64,000 nt of DNA from Paraburkholderia youngii (GTDB lineage Bacteria > Pseudomonadota > Gammaproteobacteria > Burkholderiales > Burkholderiaceae), in NCBI RefSeq assembly GCF_013366925.1, contig NZ_JAALDK010000001.1, positions 5,764,001 through 5,828,000 on the forward strand. The letters are read 5' to 3'. Positions 1 through 8,659 of the stretch are shown here, piece by piece (position 1 is the first letter of the stretch; each line of letters starts with the position of its first letter). Position numbers and translations under genes: made by a program. The notes below the pieces were generated by a model that saw nothing but the letters and a program-made list of their open reading frames with translations, ran no database searches and was not told where the DNA came from.

Positions 1-20
1 TCGCATTCATTCTTTTTAAT

Positions 21-39
21 GGCGCCGACCTTCGGCGCC
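21..39. repeat. Short perfect inverted repeat before the first gene
   Basis: An 8-bp perfect stem (GGCGCCGA / TCGGCGCC) with a 3-nt loop lies 17 bp upstream of the ATG at 57. It is preceded, not followed, by a T-run on the + strand, so it does not look like a terminator for a gene entering from the left. It could be an operator or a 5'-leader hairpin of the 57-1949 gene. Confidence 0.4.
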
Positions 40-56
40 AGTGGAGCGACACGGCC

Positions 57-1949
57 ATGCCGCGCGACTCGACTTCCGACCAGCCATTTTTCCATCACTG
101 CGCATACTGCGGCGTGCCGCTGCCGGGCCGCTTTTCGCCGTGTCCCGCATGCCATGCGCTGCCGATCGATTCGTTCGATACGGACGACAAGCCCGGCGAG
201 CGCACCGCGCGATCCTGGGCGCTGAGTACATCGCGAGCGCAACTCGACCCGCTGCCAGCGGCCGCGAGCTTGCCCGCGGACCGTGCCTCGCGGCGCTCCG
301 CGCAAACGAAGATGAGCCCCTACGAATTGCTCGACGAGGCCACGTTCGAGCCGGGCGGACGTCGACGGCGGCACCCGCTTGCGCTAACCGCGGCCGCGCT
401 CGCGACGCTCGGCGCCGTGTATATCGGCTTCGTTCTTCTCGACGACGATGCGAGCGTCGACACGCCAGTGACGGTCTTCGGCACAGTGCACCCTGACACG
501 CCTGGGCAAGTCCCTGCGCAGAGCGTTGTGCGGCATGCGGCGCCGTCGGTTGCCGCGGCGCCGACGCCCGCGTCGATCGTCGCGCAAGCGCCGCGTCCCG
601 TGGTCGTCGCGCGGCAGCAACCGGCGAACGTGAGCGCGCCTGTCGCGTCATCGGCGCCGCAGGTCGTGGCGACCGCGCCGAACGTCGCGCCGTCCTCGTC
701 GCCTGTCGTTGCGACCGCGCCAACCTTGGCGCGGTCGTCACCGCCAGTCGTGGCCACCACCTCGACCGTCGCACCATCCTCATCGCCCGTCGTGGCGACC
801 GCGCCAACCGTAGCGCACTCGGCGGCGCCTGTCGCGGCAACCACGCCGACCGGGACGCGCTCGTCACCGCCCGTCGTGGCGACCACGCCGACCGTAGCTC
901 GCGCAGCACCGCCCGTCGTCGCGTCCGCGCCTACCGTGACGCGCTCGTCACCGCCCGTCGTGGCGACCGCGCCGACCGTAGCGCGCTCGGTGCCGCCCGT
1001 CGTGGCGACCGCGCCAACCGCGACGCGCTCGTCACCGCCCGTCGTGGCGACCGCGCCAACCGTAGCGCGCTCGGTGCCGCCCGTCGTGGCGACCGCGCCC
1101 ACCGCGACGCGCTCGTCACCGCCCGTCGTCGCGTCCGCGCCAACCGTAGCGCGCTCGGCACCGCCGGCCGTGGCGACCACGCCGACCGTAGCTCGCGCAG
1201 CACCACCCGTCGTCGCGTCCGCGCCCACCGTGACGCGCTCGTCACCGCCCGTCGTGGCGACCGCGCCGACCGTCGTCGCGTCCGCGCCGGCCGTAGCGCA
1301 TTCGTCACCGCCAGTCGTGGCGACTGCACCCGTCCCGGCCCGACCGTCAACGTCAGTCGTTGCGACCACGCCGACCGTCGTGCCATCGTCTCCACTCGTC
1401 GTCACGACCGCACCCACCGCAGCGCCAACCACGAAATCGGGCGCGGGCGTCGCCGCGCCCACGCCGCGCGGTACGGCGGTCGCGTCGATCAACACCAACC
1501 ACAGCAGCAACACCGACACGTTGGCCGCCCCGCTCACGCTGGCCGACAAGCAGCGCGCCGACGCCGAGCGCAATCTGAAAGCCGCGCGCGGCTATCTGCA
1601 ACGAGGCAATCTGTCGGCGACCAAAGCGCGCCTGGCCGCGGCCATCACCGCGCAGCCCAACAATCGCGACGCGCGCGGCATGCGCGCCCAGGTCAGCACG
1701 CTAGAGCAGCAACGGGACGCGTTGCTGAGTCTCGCGCGCGGCTGTAGCAACGTCGGACGTTGGGAGTGCGCGTCGCACAACGCCAACGAAGCGTTGCGGA
1801 TCGATTCGAGCAGCAAGGACGCGCAGCGCCTCGTCTCGCTCGCGTCGCACGAATCGGCGTGGCAGACCATCCCGCCGTCGGCGTGGCAGACCGTGGAGCC
1901 GCCGGCGGAAGAGTCGCACGCATTGCGCGATCTGTTGCGTCACCACTGA
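57..1949 (+). CDS. Zinc-ribbon / transmembrane / Pro-Val-Ala repeat protein with C-terminal TPR-like domain
   Basis: Unrecognised 630-aa protein. Visible in order: an N-terminal zinc-ribbon-like knuckle (C15-x2-C18 and C29-x2-C32); a charged segment; one membrane span at about 107-127; a low-complexity region at about 198-455 built from roughly 17 copies of a 14-residue unit (RSSPPVVATAPTVA and variants); and a helical, charged C-terminal part (about 485-600) resembling TPR or secretion-pilotin helices, with two cysteines near 567 and 575. The predicted topology puts the Cys4 knuckle in the cytoplasm and the repeat stalk and helical domain in the periplasm. The ATG at 57 has GGAG about 10 bp upstream. 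The gene converges on the exopolysaccharide operon. Function is unknown; a periplasm-spanning scaffold is only a guess. Confidence 0.75.
   Translation: MPRDSTSDQPFFHHCAYCGVPLPGRFSPCPACHALPIDSFDTDDKPGERTARSWALSTSRAQLDPLPAAASLPADRASRRSAQTKMSPYELLDEATFEPGGRRRRHPLALTAAALATLGAVYIGFVLLDDDASVDTPVTVFGTVHPDTPGQVPAQSVVRHAAPSVAAAPTPASIVAQAPRPVVVARQQPANVSAPVASSAPQVVATAPNVAPSSSPVVATAPTLARSSPPVVATTSTVAPSSSPVVATAPTVAHSAAPVAATTPTGTRSSPPVVATTPTVARAAPPVVASAPTVTRSSPPVVATAPTVARSVPPVVATAPTATRSSPPVVATAPTVARSVPPVVATAPTATRSSPPVVASAPTVARSAPPAVATTPTVARAAPPVVASAPTVTRSSPPVVATAPTVVASAPAVAHSSPPVVATAPVPARPSTSVVATTPTVVPSSPLVVTTAPTAAPTTKSGAGVAAPTPRGTAVASINTNHSSNTDTLAAPLTLADKQRADAERNLKAARGYLQRGNLSATKARLAAAITAQPNNRDARGMRAQVSTLEQQRDALLSLARGCSNVGRWECASHNANEALRIDSSSKDAQRLVSLASHESAWQTIPPSAWQTVEPPAEESHALRDLLRHH
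648..1421 (+). repeat. In-frame 42-bp minisatellite
   Basis: About 17 imperfect tandem copies of a 42-bp unit encode the 14-residue Pro/Val/Ala/Thr repeat. The central copies (about 850-1260) are nearly identical in DNA, for example alternating RSSPP and RSVPP units, which points to recent slippage or recombination. The repeat preserves frame, and long spurious reading frames appear on the opposite strand because of it. Confidence 0.85.
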
Positions 1950-1977
1950 GCTAAGGATTGCGAGGGATCTCGCCAGA

Positions 1978-1999
1978 TGGCGGCACGAGCATGCCGCCA
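1978..1999. terminator. Possible bidirectional hairpin between convergent genes
   Basis: An 8-bp perfect stem (TGGCGGCA / TGCCGCCA) with a 6-nt loop sits between the stop of the repeat protein and the stop of wzc. There is no clear T-run on either side, so termination is inferred from position only. Confidence 0.35.
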
Positions 2000-2053
2000 A
2001 TCACGCCTGCCCGCGCGGCGCCCCCCAAAAGACGCGCTGCGCGGGCGGCCGTG

Positions 2054-4297
2054 TCAACCGACGATGCTGTCGTAGCCGTAATAGCCGCCCTGATACCCCG
2101 AGCCGAGGAACGCGGCTTCCTGCGGCACATCGGTGAGCAGCACGCCGCGCAGGCCGACACCACCGTTACGCAGGCGTTTGGCGGTCTCGATGATCTCGTG
2201 CAGCGGCTGACGCCCATGCCGCACGACCAGCAGCGACGTCGCCGCGTATTTGCCGATCAGCGTCGAATCGGTCACGGCGAGCACCGGCGGCGTATCGATG
2301 ATCACGACGTCGTATTGCGGCTTCAGCACCTCGAGCATAGCCTCGAAGCGTCGGCTCATCAGCAGTTCGGCCGGGTGCGAGGGGAGCGTGCCTTTCGCGA
2401 GCACGTCGAGGCCCGGCAGCACGTCGCGCTGGATCATCGCGTTGAGATCGCCGCCGCACAGCACGTCGGACAGTCCCGGCCGATGACTGACGCCGAAATG
2501 GGAATGCACGTCGCCGCGCCGCATGTCACCGTCGATGATCAGCACGCGTTTGTTTGCCGACGCGACCAGCGTCGCCAGATTCACCGACAGAAACGACTTG
2601 CCCGCATCGGGCCGCGACCCGGTGATCATCACGACGTTGTTGGCCGCATGATCGAGCGACAACTGCAGCGACGTGCGCAGATTGCGCACGCCCTCCACCG
2701 CGAGATCCTCAGGCGCCTGCTGCGCGAGCACATGCTGCCCGCGCTGGCGCAATGACACCTTTTCCTGCAGACGCAATTGCGTCTGGCTGCGCGGCACCAC
2801 CGCGAATACCGGCACGCCGAGCATCCCCTCGAGTTCGTCCGGGCGCTCCACGCCGCCGCGCATCGCGCGCTTCAGGAACACCAGCAGCAAGCCGAGCACG
2901 AGGCCGGCGCCGAGCGACATCAAAATCACCAGCATGCGCTTCGGCCGCACCGGATCGTCGGGCGTTTCGGCGAAATCCACCACGCGCACGCCGCCCACCT
3001 GCCCGGCCTGCGCCACCCGCAGCCGCTGCACGCTGTTGAGCAGGTTCGTGTAGAGATCGGTGTTCACGTGCACGTCGCGCTGCAGACGCAACGCGGTCTG
3101 CTCGGTGTCCGGCATCGTCGAGACGCTGCGGTTCATCGTGCTCTGCGCGCCCTGCAATGCGGCGATCTGCGCATCGAGCGCGGCGACCGTCGGATGGTTC
3201 GGCGTGAACTTCTGCAATAGCTCCGCGCGCTGCTGCTGCAGATCGAGCAGCTTCGTCTTGTTGTCGACGATCTGCTGCAGCAGCAGCTTGCTTTCTTCGC
3301 CGAGATCGACGGTGCCATGGGTATTGCGGAACTTGCCGTAGCGTTCTTCCGCATCGTCGAGCGCCTTGCGCGCGGCGGGCAGTTGCTGCTCGAGATATGC
3401 GAGCGTGTGATCGGACTCGCTCGAACGGCTCGCCAGATCCTGGCGCACGAACTGGCGCGCCACGTTGTTGACGATCGCCGCGGTCAGCGCCGGGTCGGCG
3501 CCTTCGAGGCTCACGCGGATCACGCCGGAGTCCTCGGCCGTCTCCTGCACGACCATCGTCTTCGCCAGACGCTCCACCGTGCCGAGCGTCGAAGCGCGCG
3601 TCAGTTCGAAACGCGAGCCCGGCGCGCCGACCAGTGTGTCGACGTGCAGCGTGATCGGCCCGACCGCGGTATCGGTCTGCACGGTCTCGCCGACGCGCCC
3701 TGACAGAATCGCGCTGCCGTGAGGATCGCGCAGCATGAAGGTGTTGCCGGCGCCCGCAACCAGCGTGAAGGTCTCGCCGTACAGGTCCTTCGACACGTCG
3801 AAGCGCGACACCGCGATGCTCTCGTTGCCCCACGCGAATCCGCGCAGGTTGATGAACGACGGCAGCCGGAACCACCAGTGCCCGTTCACGAGTCCCGCGA
3901 TCCTGCTGCCGATCACCGGCAGATAACGCGGCTTCGCCGTGATGTCGAGGTGCAGCGCGCGGACCGCTTCCTCGGTGACGAGACGCGACTTCAAAAGCTC
4001 GATCTGCGCCGCGGTCGACGGCTTCGAATCGTACGCGCCGGGAAGCGGCGATGCCGCATCCCGGCCGTTCGCATTGACGTTCGCCGCGTTCGCCGTCCGG
4101 TCCTGAACGTGAAACAGCACGTCCGAACGATAGACCGGCGGCGTGAGGAACGCGTATGCGCTACCGAGCGCGAGCGCGATCAGCGTCACGATGAGGATCG
4201 TGCGCCAACCGCGCACGATCGTGCGCACGTAGTCCGACAGATGCAACTGCCCCGGTTCATACACGCCGGCGTAGCGATTTTCGTAATTGATTGCCAT
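2054..4297 (-). CDS. wzc: Polysaccharide co-polymerase / tyrosine autokinase (Wzc, BceF-like), copy 1
   Basis: Inner-membrane tyrosine autokinase that controls chain length and export of a Wzy-dependent exopolysaccharide with Wza. The 747-aa product has a Wzz-type N-terminal region with a membrane span at about 32-51, a long periplasmic coiled-coil part, a second span at about 455-476, and a C-terminal BY-kinase domain. The kinase has Walker A (GSRPDAGKS, Lys567), Walker A' (IIDGDMRRG) and Walker B (VVIIDTPP). The tail ends in a tyrosine cluster (GYQGGYYGY), the usual autophosphorylation site. The ATG at 4297 is chosen because GGGTGA lies just upstream; an in-frame GTG at 4339 would add 14 residues. 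It is the last gene of the manC-wcaJ-wza-wzc operon. No Wzb-type phosphatase gene is adjacent. Confidence 0.93.
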   Translation of the reverse strand: MAINYENRYAGVYEPGQLHLSDYVRTIVRGWRTILIVTLIALALGSAYAFLTPPVYRSDVLFHVQDRTANAANVNANGRDAASPLPGAYDSKPSTAAQIELLKSRLVTEEAVRALHLDITAKPRYLPVIGSRIAGLVNGHWWFRLPSFINLRGFAWGNESIAVSRFDVSKDLYGETFTLVAGAGNTFMLRDPHGSAILSGRVGETVQTDTAVGPITLHVDTLVGAPGSRFELTRASTLGTVERLAKTMVVQETAEDSGVIRVSLEGADPALTAAIVNNVARQFVRQDLASRSSESDHTLAYLEQQLPAARKALDDAEERYGKFRNTHGTVDLGEESKLLLQQIVDNKTKLLDLQQQRAELLQKFTPNHPTVAALDAQIAALQGAQSTMNRSVSTMPDTEQTALRLQRDVHVNTDLYTNLLNSVQRLRVAQAGQVGGVRVVDFAETPDDPVRPKRMLVILMSLGAGLVLGLLLVFLKRAMRGGVERPDELEGMLGVPVFAVVPRSQTQLRLQEKVSLRQRGQHVLAQQAPEDLAVEGVRNLRTSLQLSLDHAANNVVMITGSRPDAGKSFLSVNLATLVASANKRVLIIDGDMRRGDVHSHFGVSHRPGLSDVLCGGDLNAMIQRDVLPGLDVLAKGTLPSHPAELLMSRRFEAMLEVLKPQYDVVIIDTPPVLAVTDSTLIGKYAATSLLVVRHGRQPLHEIIETAKRLRNGGVGLRGVLLTDVPQEAAFLGSGYQGGYYGYDSIVG

Positions 4298-4346
4298 GTT
4301 TTCACCCAACAAGGCCTGCCGGTTCAGATATCGCGTCACGCCTGCG

Positions 4347-5489
4347 TTACTTCGACACGACGACTCCCGTCACCGCCGCGTTGATCGCCGGCAACAGCAG
4401 GTTCAGCACGCGGTTGAAGCGAACGAGACCGCCCTGGCCGACGTACACGATGTCCTTCGGCTGCAGCTCGAACTGGTTCGCGAGCAGCATCGCCACCGGC
4501 GAAGTCGCATCGAGGTGATAGATCTGCGGCGACTCGCTGGTCGAATTGCGGATCACGAACAGTTGCTGCCCCGAGGCCGTGTTCGAGTCGAAGCTGCCGC
4601 CGTCCGAGATCGCCTGCGACAGCGTCAGCGAGCCGTTGCGCAGCGGCAGCACCGTGGCCGGCTTGTTGACTTCGCCCATCACGTAGACGCCGCTGTCTTC
4701 GCGCGCGTTCACGCGCACGGTATCGCCCGGCTGCAGATAGATTTCCGACGGATTGCGGCCGCGTTTGACGAGGTCGTCGATGTTCAGCCTATAGGTCGTG
4801 CCGTTGCGGATCAGATCGACGCGGCTGCGATCCGCGGTCGTGGTGAAGCCGCCGCCCAGGCCGATCGCGTTCGTCAGCGACATCGGGACGTCGTTGATCG
4901 ATTGCGTGCCCGGCGTGCGCACTTCGCCATCGACATACACCGTCGCGTTACGGAACGACGCGACGCGCACCGTTATCTCAGGCTTCTGGTACACCTTGCT
5001 CAAACGCTGATTCAATTCGCGCTGGATCTGCGAGACGGTCTTGCCCACGACGTGCAGTGTGCCCGCATACGGAAACTGGATGTCGCCGGTTTCATCGATC
5101 AGGAAGCCCGGCATCGCATCGCTAGGGCGCGAATTGCTCGGCGGCTGGCCAAGAGCGGCCGCGAGTTCCGGGTGATCCCACACGACGATCTGCAGCACGT
5201 CGCCAGGGCCCAGCTTGTACGGCGCCGGCTTGCCGAACAGCCCCGCCGTCTCCGGCGGCAGTTGGGAAGCCTTCTGATCGGCACCTATCTTCTTCAGCAG
5301 TTCCAGATTGATATCGGTGATCGGAATCTGCTTCTGCTGCGAAGCTTCGGTACTGAATTCGCCACCCGTGTCCTGAATCCCGGCCGGCGTGATCATCCGT
5401 TGTCCCGGCACGATTTGGCATCCGGAAAGCAATACTGCTGCACTAGCGAAAACCACAAGACTTCCTGTGCGAAAACCAAGTGAGCTCAT
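4347..5489 (-). CDS. wza: Outer-membrane polysaccharide export lipoprotein (Wza, BceE-like)
   Basis: Outer-membrane export channel for exopolysaccharide. The 380-aa protein starts with a lipoprotein signal peptide whose lipobox LLSGC places the lipidated Cys at residue 24. A polysaccharide-export domain follows (YKLGPGDVLQIVVWDHPEL, about 91-175), then SLBB-type beta-grasp repeats (VYVDGEVRTPG; VYVMGEVNKPA) and a hydrophobic C-terminal helix expected to form the outer-membrane barrel. It lies 49 bp upstream of wzc and 39 bp downstream of the sugar transferase stop. It is the only wza seen in the window, although two wzc genes are present. Confidence 0.93.
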   Translation of the reverse strand: MSSLGFRTGSLVVFASAAVLLSGCQIVPGQRMITPAGIQDTGGEFSTEASQQKQIPITDINLELLKKIGADQKASQLPPETAGLFGKPAPYKLGPGDVLQIVVWDHPELAAALGQPPSNSRPSDAMPGFLIDETGDIQFPYAGTLHVVGKTVSQIQRELNQRLSKVYQKPEITVRVASFRNATVYVDGEVRTPGTQSINDVPMSLTNAIGLGGGFTTTADRSRVDLIRNGTTYRLNIDDLVKRGRNPSEIYLQPGDTVRVNAREDSGVYVMGEVNKPATVLPLRNGSLTLSQAISDGGSFDSNTASGQQLFVIRNSTSESPQIYHLDATSPVAMLLANQFELQPKDIVYVGQGGLVRFNRVLNLLLPAINAAVTGVVVSK

Positions 5490-5528
5490 GATCTTTACTC
5501 CTTCGCCCCGAGGCGTTGTTATGACTTT

Positions 5529-6914
5529 CTAATAAGCGTTTCGATGCACCAGTCCGGCGACAATCGTCGCGCCGATGATCCGCATATCGAGTGCGAACGA
5601 CCAGTGACCCAGGTAGTACAGGTCATGTTCGACGCGACGCTCCATCTTCTCGATGCGGTCGGTTTCGCCACGGAAGCCGTTGATCTGCGCCCAGCCCGTG
5701 ATTCCCGGTTTGATCCGGTAGCGATTGATATAGCCCGCGACCACCTTCTGATAGAGGTCGTCGTGCTCGAGCGCATGGGGACGCGGTCCTACGACCGACA
5801 TGTCGCCACGCAACACGTTGAAAAATTGCGGCAGCTCGTCGAGGCTCGTGCGGCGCAAAAACGCGCCCACTTTCGTCACGCGCTTGTCGTTGCGCGTCGC
5901 CTGGCTCAAGGTGCCCTTCGCTTCGGTATGCACGCGCATCGAGCGGAACTTGTAGATCGTAAACACGCGGCCGTCCGCGCCCTTGCGCTTCTGTTTGAAC
6001 AGCACCGGTCCACGCGACGAGAGCTTCACCGCGATCGCGATGCAAACGAGCAGCGGCGCGAGGGCCACGATCGCGGTCGCCGCGAACAGCCGGTCGAAAA
6101 TTTCCTTCTTCAGCATCGCGTTGGCCGACAGCGGCGAGGCGACCAGATTGATCGCCGGCACGCCGAGCAGATCGACCACGCCGCTGCCTTCGAACAGCGC
6201 ATGGCTGCGCACGTCCGGCATGAAGCGGATATTCACGAGGTCGTCGCGGAACTCGTCGATCAGCGCGCAGATCAGCGGCTCTTCGGACAGCGACAGCATC
6301 AGCCATAGCTCGTGCACGTCGTTGCTGCGGATGTAGTCGGCCAGCAGATCGACGCGATCGAACACCGGCACGCGCGGATTCGTGACGCCAGAGTCGTCCG
6401 GGCGCGTGTTGTAGACGGCGGTCGCGCGAAAGCCCGCGCTCGGCGCCGACTCGATGCGACGCAGGATCGCATCGCACTGCGAGCCGCTGCCGACGATCGC
6501 GACCTGATGCAGGTTCATGCCCGCGCCGCGCGCCCGCGCGAGCACCGCGTGCGTAATCACCCGATTCGCGATCAGCAGGCCGCCCGTCGTCGCCGTCCAG
6601 TACGAGAACCACAGCCGCGACACGATATCGATGCGATGCAGCGAGTACATCAGCACGAGCGCGCAGGCCTGCACGATCAGCCACGCGAGCGACACCTGCC
6701 CGGCGAGCCCGAGCTTCGAGCGGCCGCGCCATGATTCATATACCCCGAACGCGGGGAAGATCGCGAGCGCGAACGCAGCCGAAAACATCACCAGCGCCCA
6801 GTAGAAACCCGACTGGCCGAGATAGTCGAAGCGAATCCGTGACGCCACGGTCGCGCCCGCCAATACCAAAGCGACATCGAAAATCCGCGCGAGCAGATCC
6901 TGAAACTTGCGCAT
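5529..6914 (-). CDS. Undecaprenyl-phosphate glucose phosphotransferase (WcaJ/BceB-like)
   Basis: Initiating enzyme of exopolysaccharide synthesis: it transfers hexose-1-phosphate, probably glucose, from UDP-sugar to undecaprenyl phosphate at the inner membrane. The 461-aa protein has four hydrophobic spans in the N-terminal 140 residues, a CoA-binding-like Rossmann segment (about 135-255, VAIVGSGSQCDAIL), a further span near 275-295, and the conserved bacterial sugar transferase domain (KFRSMR; RRTSLDELPQFFNVLRGDMS; VVGPRPH) to the end. The ATG at 6914 has AAGGA 5 bp upstream and is preferred over an in-frame TTG at 6947. The exact sugar is not determined by sequence alone. Confidence 0.92.
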   Translation of the reverse strand: MRKFQDLLARIFDVALVLAGATVASRIRFDYLGQSGFYWALVMFSAAFALAIFPAFGVYESWRGRSKLGLAGQVSLAWLIVQACALVLMYSLHRIDIVSRLWFSYWTATTGGLLIANRVITHAVLARARGAGMNLHQVAIVGSGSQCDAILRRIESAPSAGFRATAVYNTRPDDSGVTNPRVPVFDRVDLLADYIRSNDVHELWLMLSLSEEPLICALIDEFRDDLVNIRFMPDVRSHALFEGSGVVDLLGVPAINLVASPLSANAMLKKEIFDRLFAATAIVALAPLLVCIAIAVKLSSRGPVLFKQKRKGADGRVFTIYKFRSMRVHTEAKGTLSQATRNDKRVTKVGAFLRRTSLDELPQFFNVLRGDMSVVGPRPHALEHDDLYQKVVAGYINRYRIKPGITGWAQINGFRGETDRIEKMERRVEHDLYYLGHWSFALDMRIIGATIVAGLVHRNAY

Positions 6915-6967
6915 TGTCCTTACCTCGTTCTGCCTTCCTGTACGCAAAAAGGGTGTGCATGGGCTGC

Positions 6968-8569
6968 CTACGGGCAGCGGCCGTAGTTGTCGTCGAACCT
7001 CACGATGTCGTCTTCGCCGAGATAGGTACCCGACTGAATTTCGATGATTTCAAGCGGCACCCTGCCCGGGTTTTCGAGCCGGTGACGCGTGCCGAGCGGA
7101 ATATAGGTCGATTCGTTTTCGCTGAGCAGGAACTGCTCTTCGCCGCGCGTGACGAGCGCGGTGCCGCGCACGACCACCCAATGCTCGGCGCGATGATGAT
7201 GCAGTTGCAATGACAGCTTCGCGCCGGGCGTCACGACGATGCGCTTGACCTGGAAGCGCTCGCCGCGATCGATCGAATCGTAGAAGCCCCACGGGCGCCG
7301 CACCTTGCGATGCGCGTCGGCCTCCGGCGCGTGCTGCGCCTTGATGCGCGACACGAGCCCCTTGACGTCCTGCACATGCGAGCGGTCCACCACGAGCACC
7401 GCGTCGGCGGTCTCGACCACGACGACGTTGGCGGTGCCGACGCACGCGACCAGCCGCCCTTCCGAATGCGCATAGCAGGACACCGCGCCTTCGAACGTCA
7501 CGCGCCCGCGCCCGGCGTTGCCGTTCGGGTCCTTCTCCATCGCGGCCCATACCGCGTCCCACGAGCCGAGGTCGGACCAGCCGGCTTCGAGCGGGATCAC
7601 GACGCCGGGCGGCATGACCGCGGCCGGGTTTCGAGCTTGCGTCTCGCTCTGCGCCGCGCCTTGCGTTTCGGCGTTGCTCGCGCTGTCGCCTTCTGCCGGC
7701 GGCGGTTCGGTCAGACGCTCCATCACCGCGTAGTCGATCGAATCGGCGGGCACGTCGAGGAACGTGTCGTGCGACGGCCGGAACACGTCGCCGTCCTGCT
7801 TGCCGCTCGCGAACGCGCTCGTGCACGGCGCATGCATGTCGGGCCGCAGCGACGCGAGCGTGTCGAGCCACACGCGCGCACGCACGATGAAGATGCCGCT
7901 ATTCCACCAATAGGTGCCCGCGCTCAGGTATTGCCGCGCGATTTCCTCGGCGGGCTTCTCGACGAAACCGTCGATCGCGTGGCCGCCGGCGGCCAATGCC
8001 GCGCCGATGCGGATATAGCCGAAGCCGGTGTCGGGACGCGTCGGCGGCACGCCGAGCGTCGCGATCGCGCCCTCGCTCGCGTGGTGCGCCGCGCACGCCA
8101 GCGCGCGCTGCAGCGCGGGCACGTCCGCGATCGCGTGATCGGCCGGCATCACGATCAGGATCGCGTCGTCGCCGGCGGCGCACGCGAGCGATGCCGCGAG
8201 TGTCAGCGCCGGCGCCGTGTCGCGGCGCGCGGGTTCGACGATCAGACGCGCGTCGACGCCGTTTTCATGCAACTGTTCGGCGATCACGAAGCGATGCTCC
8301 TCGCCGCACACGACGATCGGCGATGCGTCGACGCTCCAGCCCGCCGGGAAGCCCTCGAGCCGCCGCGCGGTCGCCTGCAGCAGCGAGTCGGAGCCGACCA
8401 CGTCGATCAGCTGCTTCGGAAAGTTTTCGCGCGACACCGGCCAAAGCCGCGTGCCCGAGCCACCCGCGAGAATGACCGGGACGATGTGCGCGCAGCGCGC
8501 GCCAGCAACCCCGGCGCTTGCGCCGTTCGGCTCGACGGATCGGGCGCTCACACCTGCCTGCGTCAACAT
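6968..8569 (-). CDS. manC: Mannose-1-phosphate guanylyltransferase / mannose-6-phosphate isomerase (ManC, BceA-like)
   Basis: Bifunctional enzyme making GDP-mannose for exopolysaccharide. The 533-aa protein has an N-terminal nucleotidyltransferase domain with the pyrophosphorylase signature (GGSGTRLWP, about 35-43, followed by FPKQ). A type II phosphomannose isomerase cupin lies at the C terminus with metal-binding QLHHHRAEHW (His457-459). A low-complexity Ala/Glu/Thr insert at about 290-320 (ending before VVIPLEAGWSDLGSWDAVW) is unusual for the family. The ATG at 8569 has AAGGA 8-9 bp upstream, whereas the longer frame from 8629 starts with GTG. It begins the structural part of the operon, 90 bp after the AraC-type regulator. 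Confidence 0.94.
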   Translation of the reverse strand: MLTQAGVSARSVEPNGASAGVAGARCAHIVPVILAGGSGTRLWPVSRENFPKQLIDVVGSDSLLQATARRLEGFPAGWSVDASPIVVCGEEHRFVIAEQLHENGVDARLIVEPARRDTAPALTLAASLACAAGDDAILIVMPADHAIADVPALQRALACAAHHASEGAIATLGVPPTRPDTGFGYIRIGAALAAGGHAIDGFVEKPAEEIARQYLSAGTYWWNSGIFIVRARVWLDTLASLRPDMHAPCTSAFASGKQDGDVFRPSHDTFLDVPADSIDYAVMERLTEPPPAEGDSASNAETQGAAQSETQARNPAAVMPPGVVIPLEAGWSDLGSWDAVWAAMEKDPNGNAGRGRVTFEGAVSCYAHSEGRLVACVGTANVVVVETADAVLVVDRSHVQDVKGLVSRIKAQHAPEADAHRKVRRPWGFYDSIDRGERFQVKRIVVTPGAKLSLQLHHHRAEHWVVVRGTALVTRGEEQFLLSENESTYIPLGTRHRLENPGRVPLEIIEIQSGTYLGEDDIVRFDDNYGRCP

Positions 8570-8659
8570 ATCGGGAATCCTTATCGGTCTGCAAGGTACA
8601 ACGAACAACGGACCCGTCCCCGCCTGCACTGCGCGGTGACCGGGTTGGCTCCGCCGGTG

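Noticed and set aside
320..1573. Minus-strand frame of 417 codons over the 42-bp repeats
   Set aside because: It is a by-product of the repeat's codon pattern; the plus strand has the zinc ribbon, membrane span and ribosome site.
2009..2046. Second hairpin (8-bp GC-only arms, 22-nt loop) after wzc as terminator
   Set aside because: The loop is long and no T-run follows; GC-only arms arise often by chance here.
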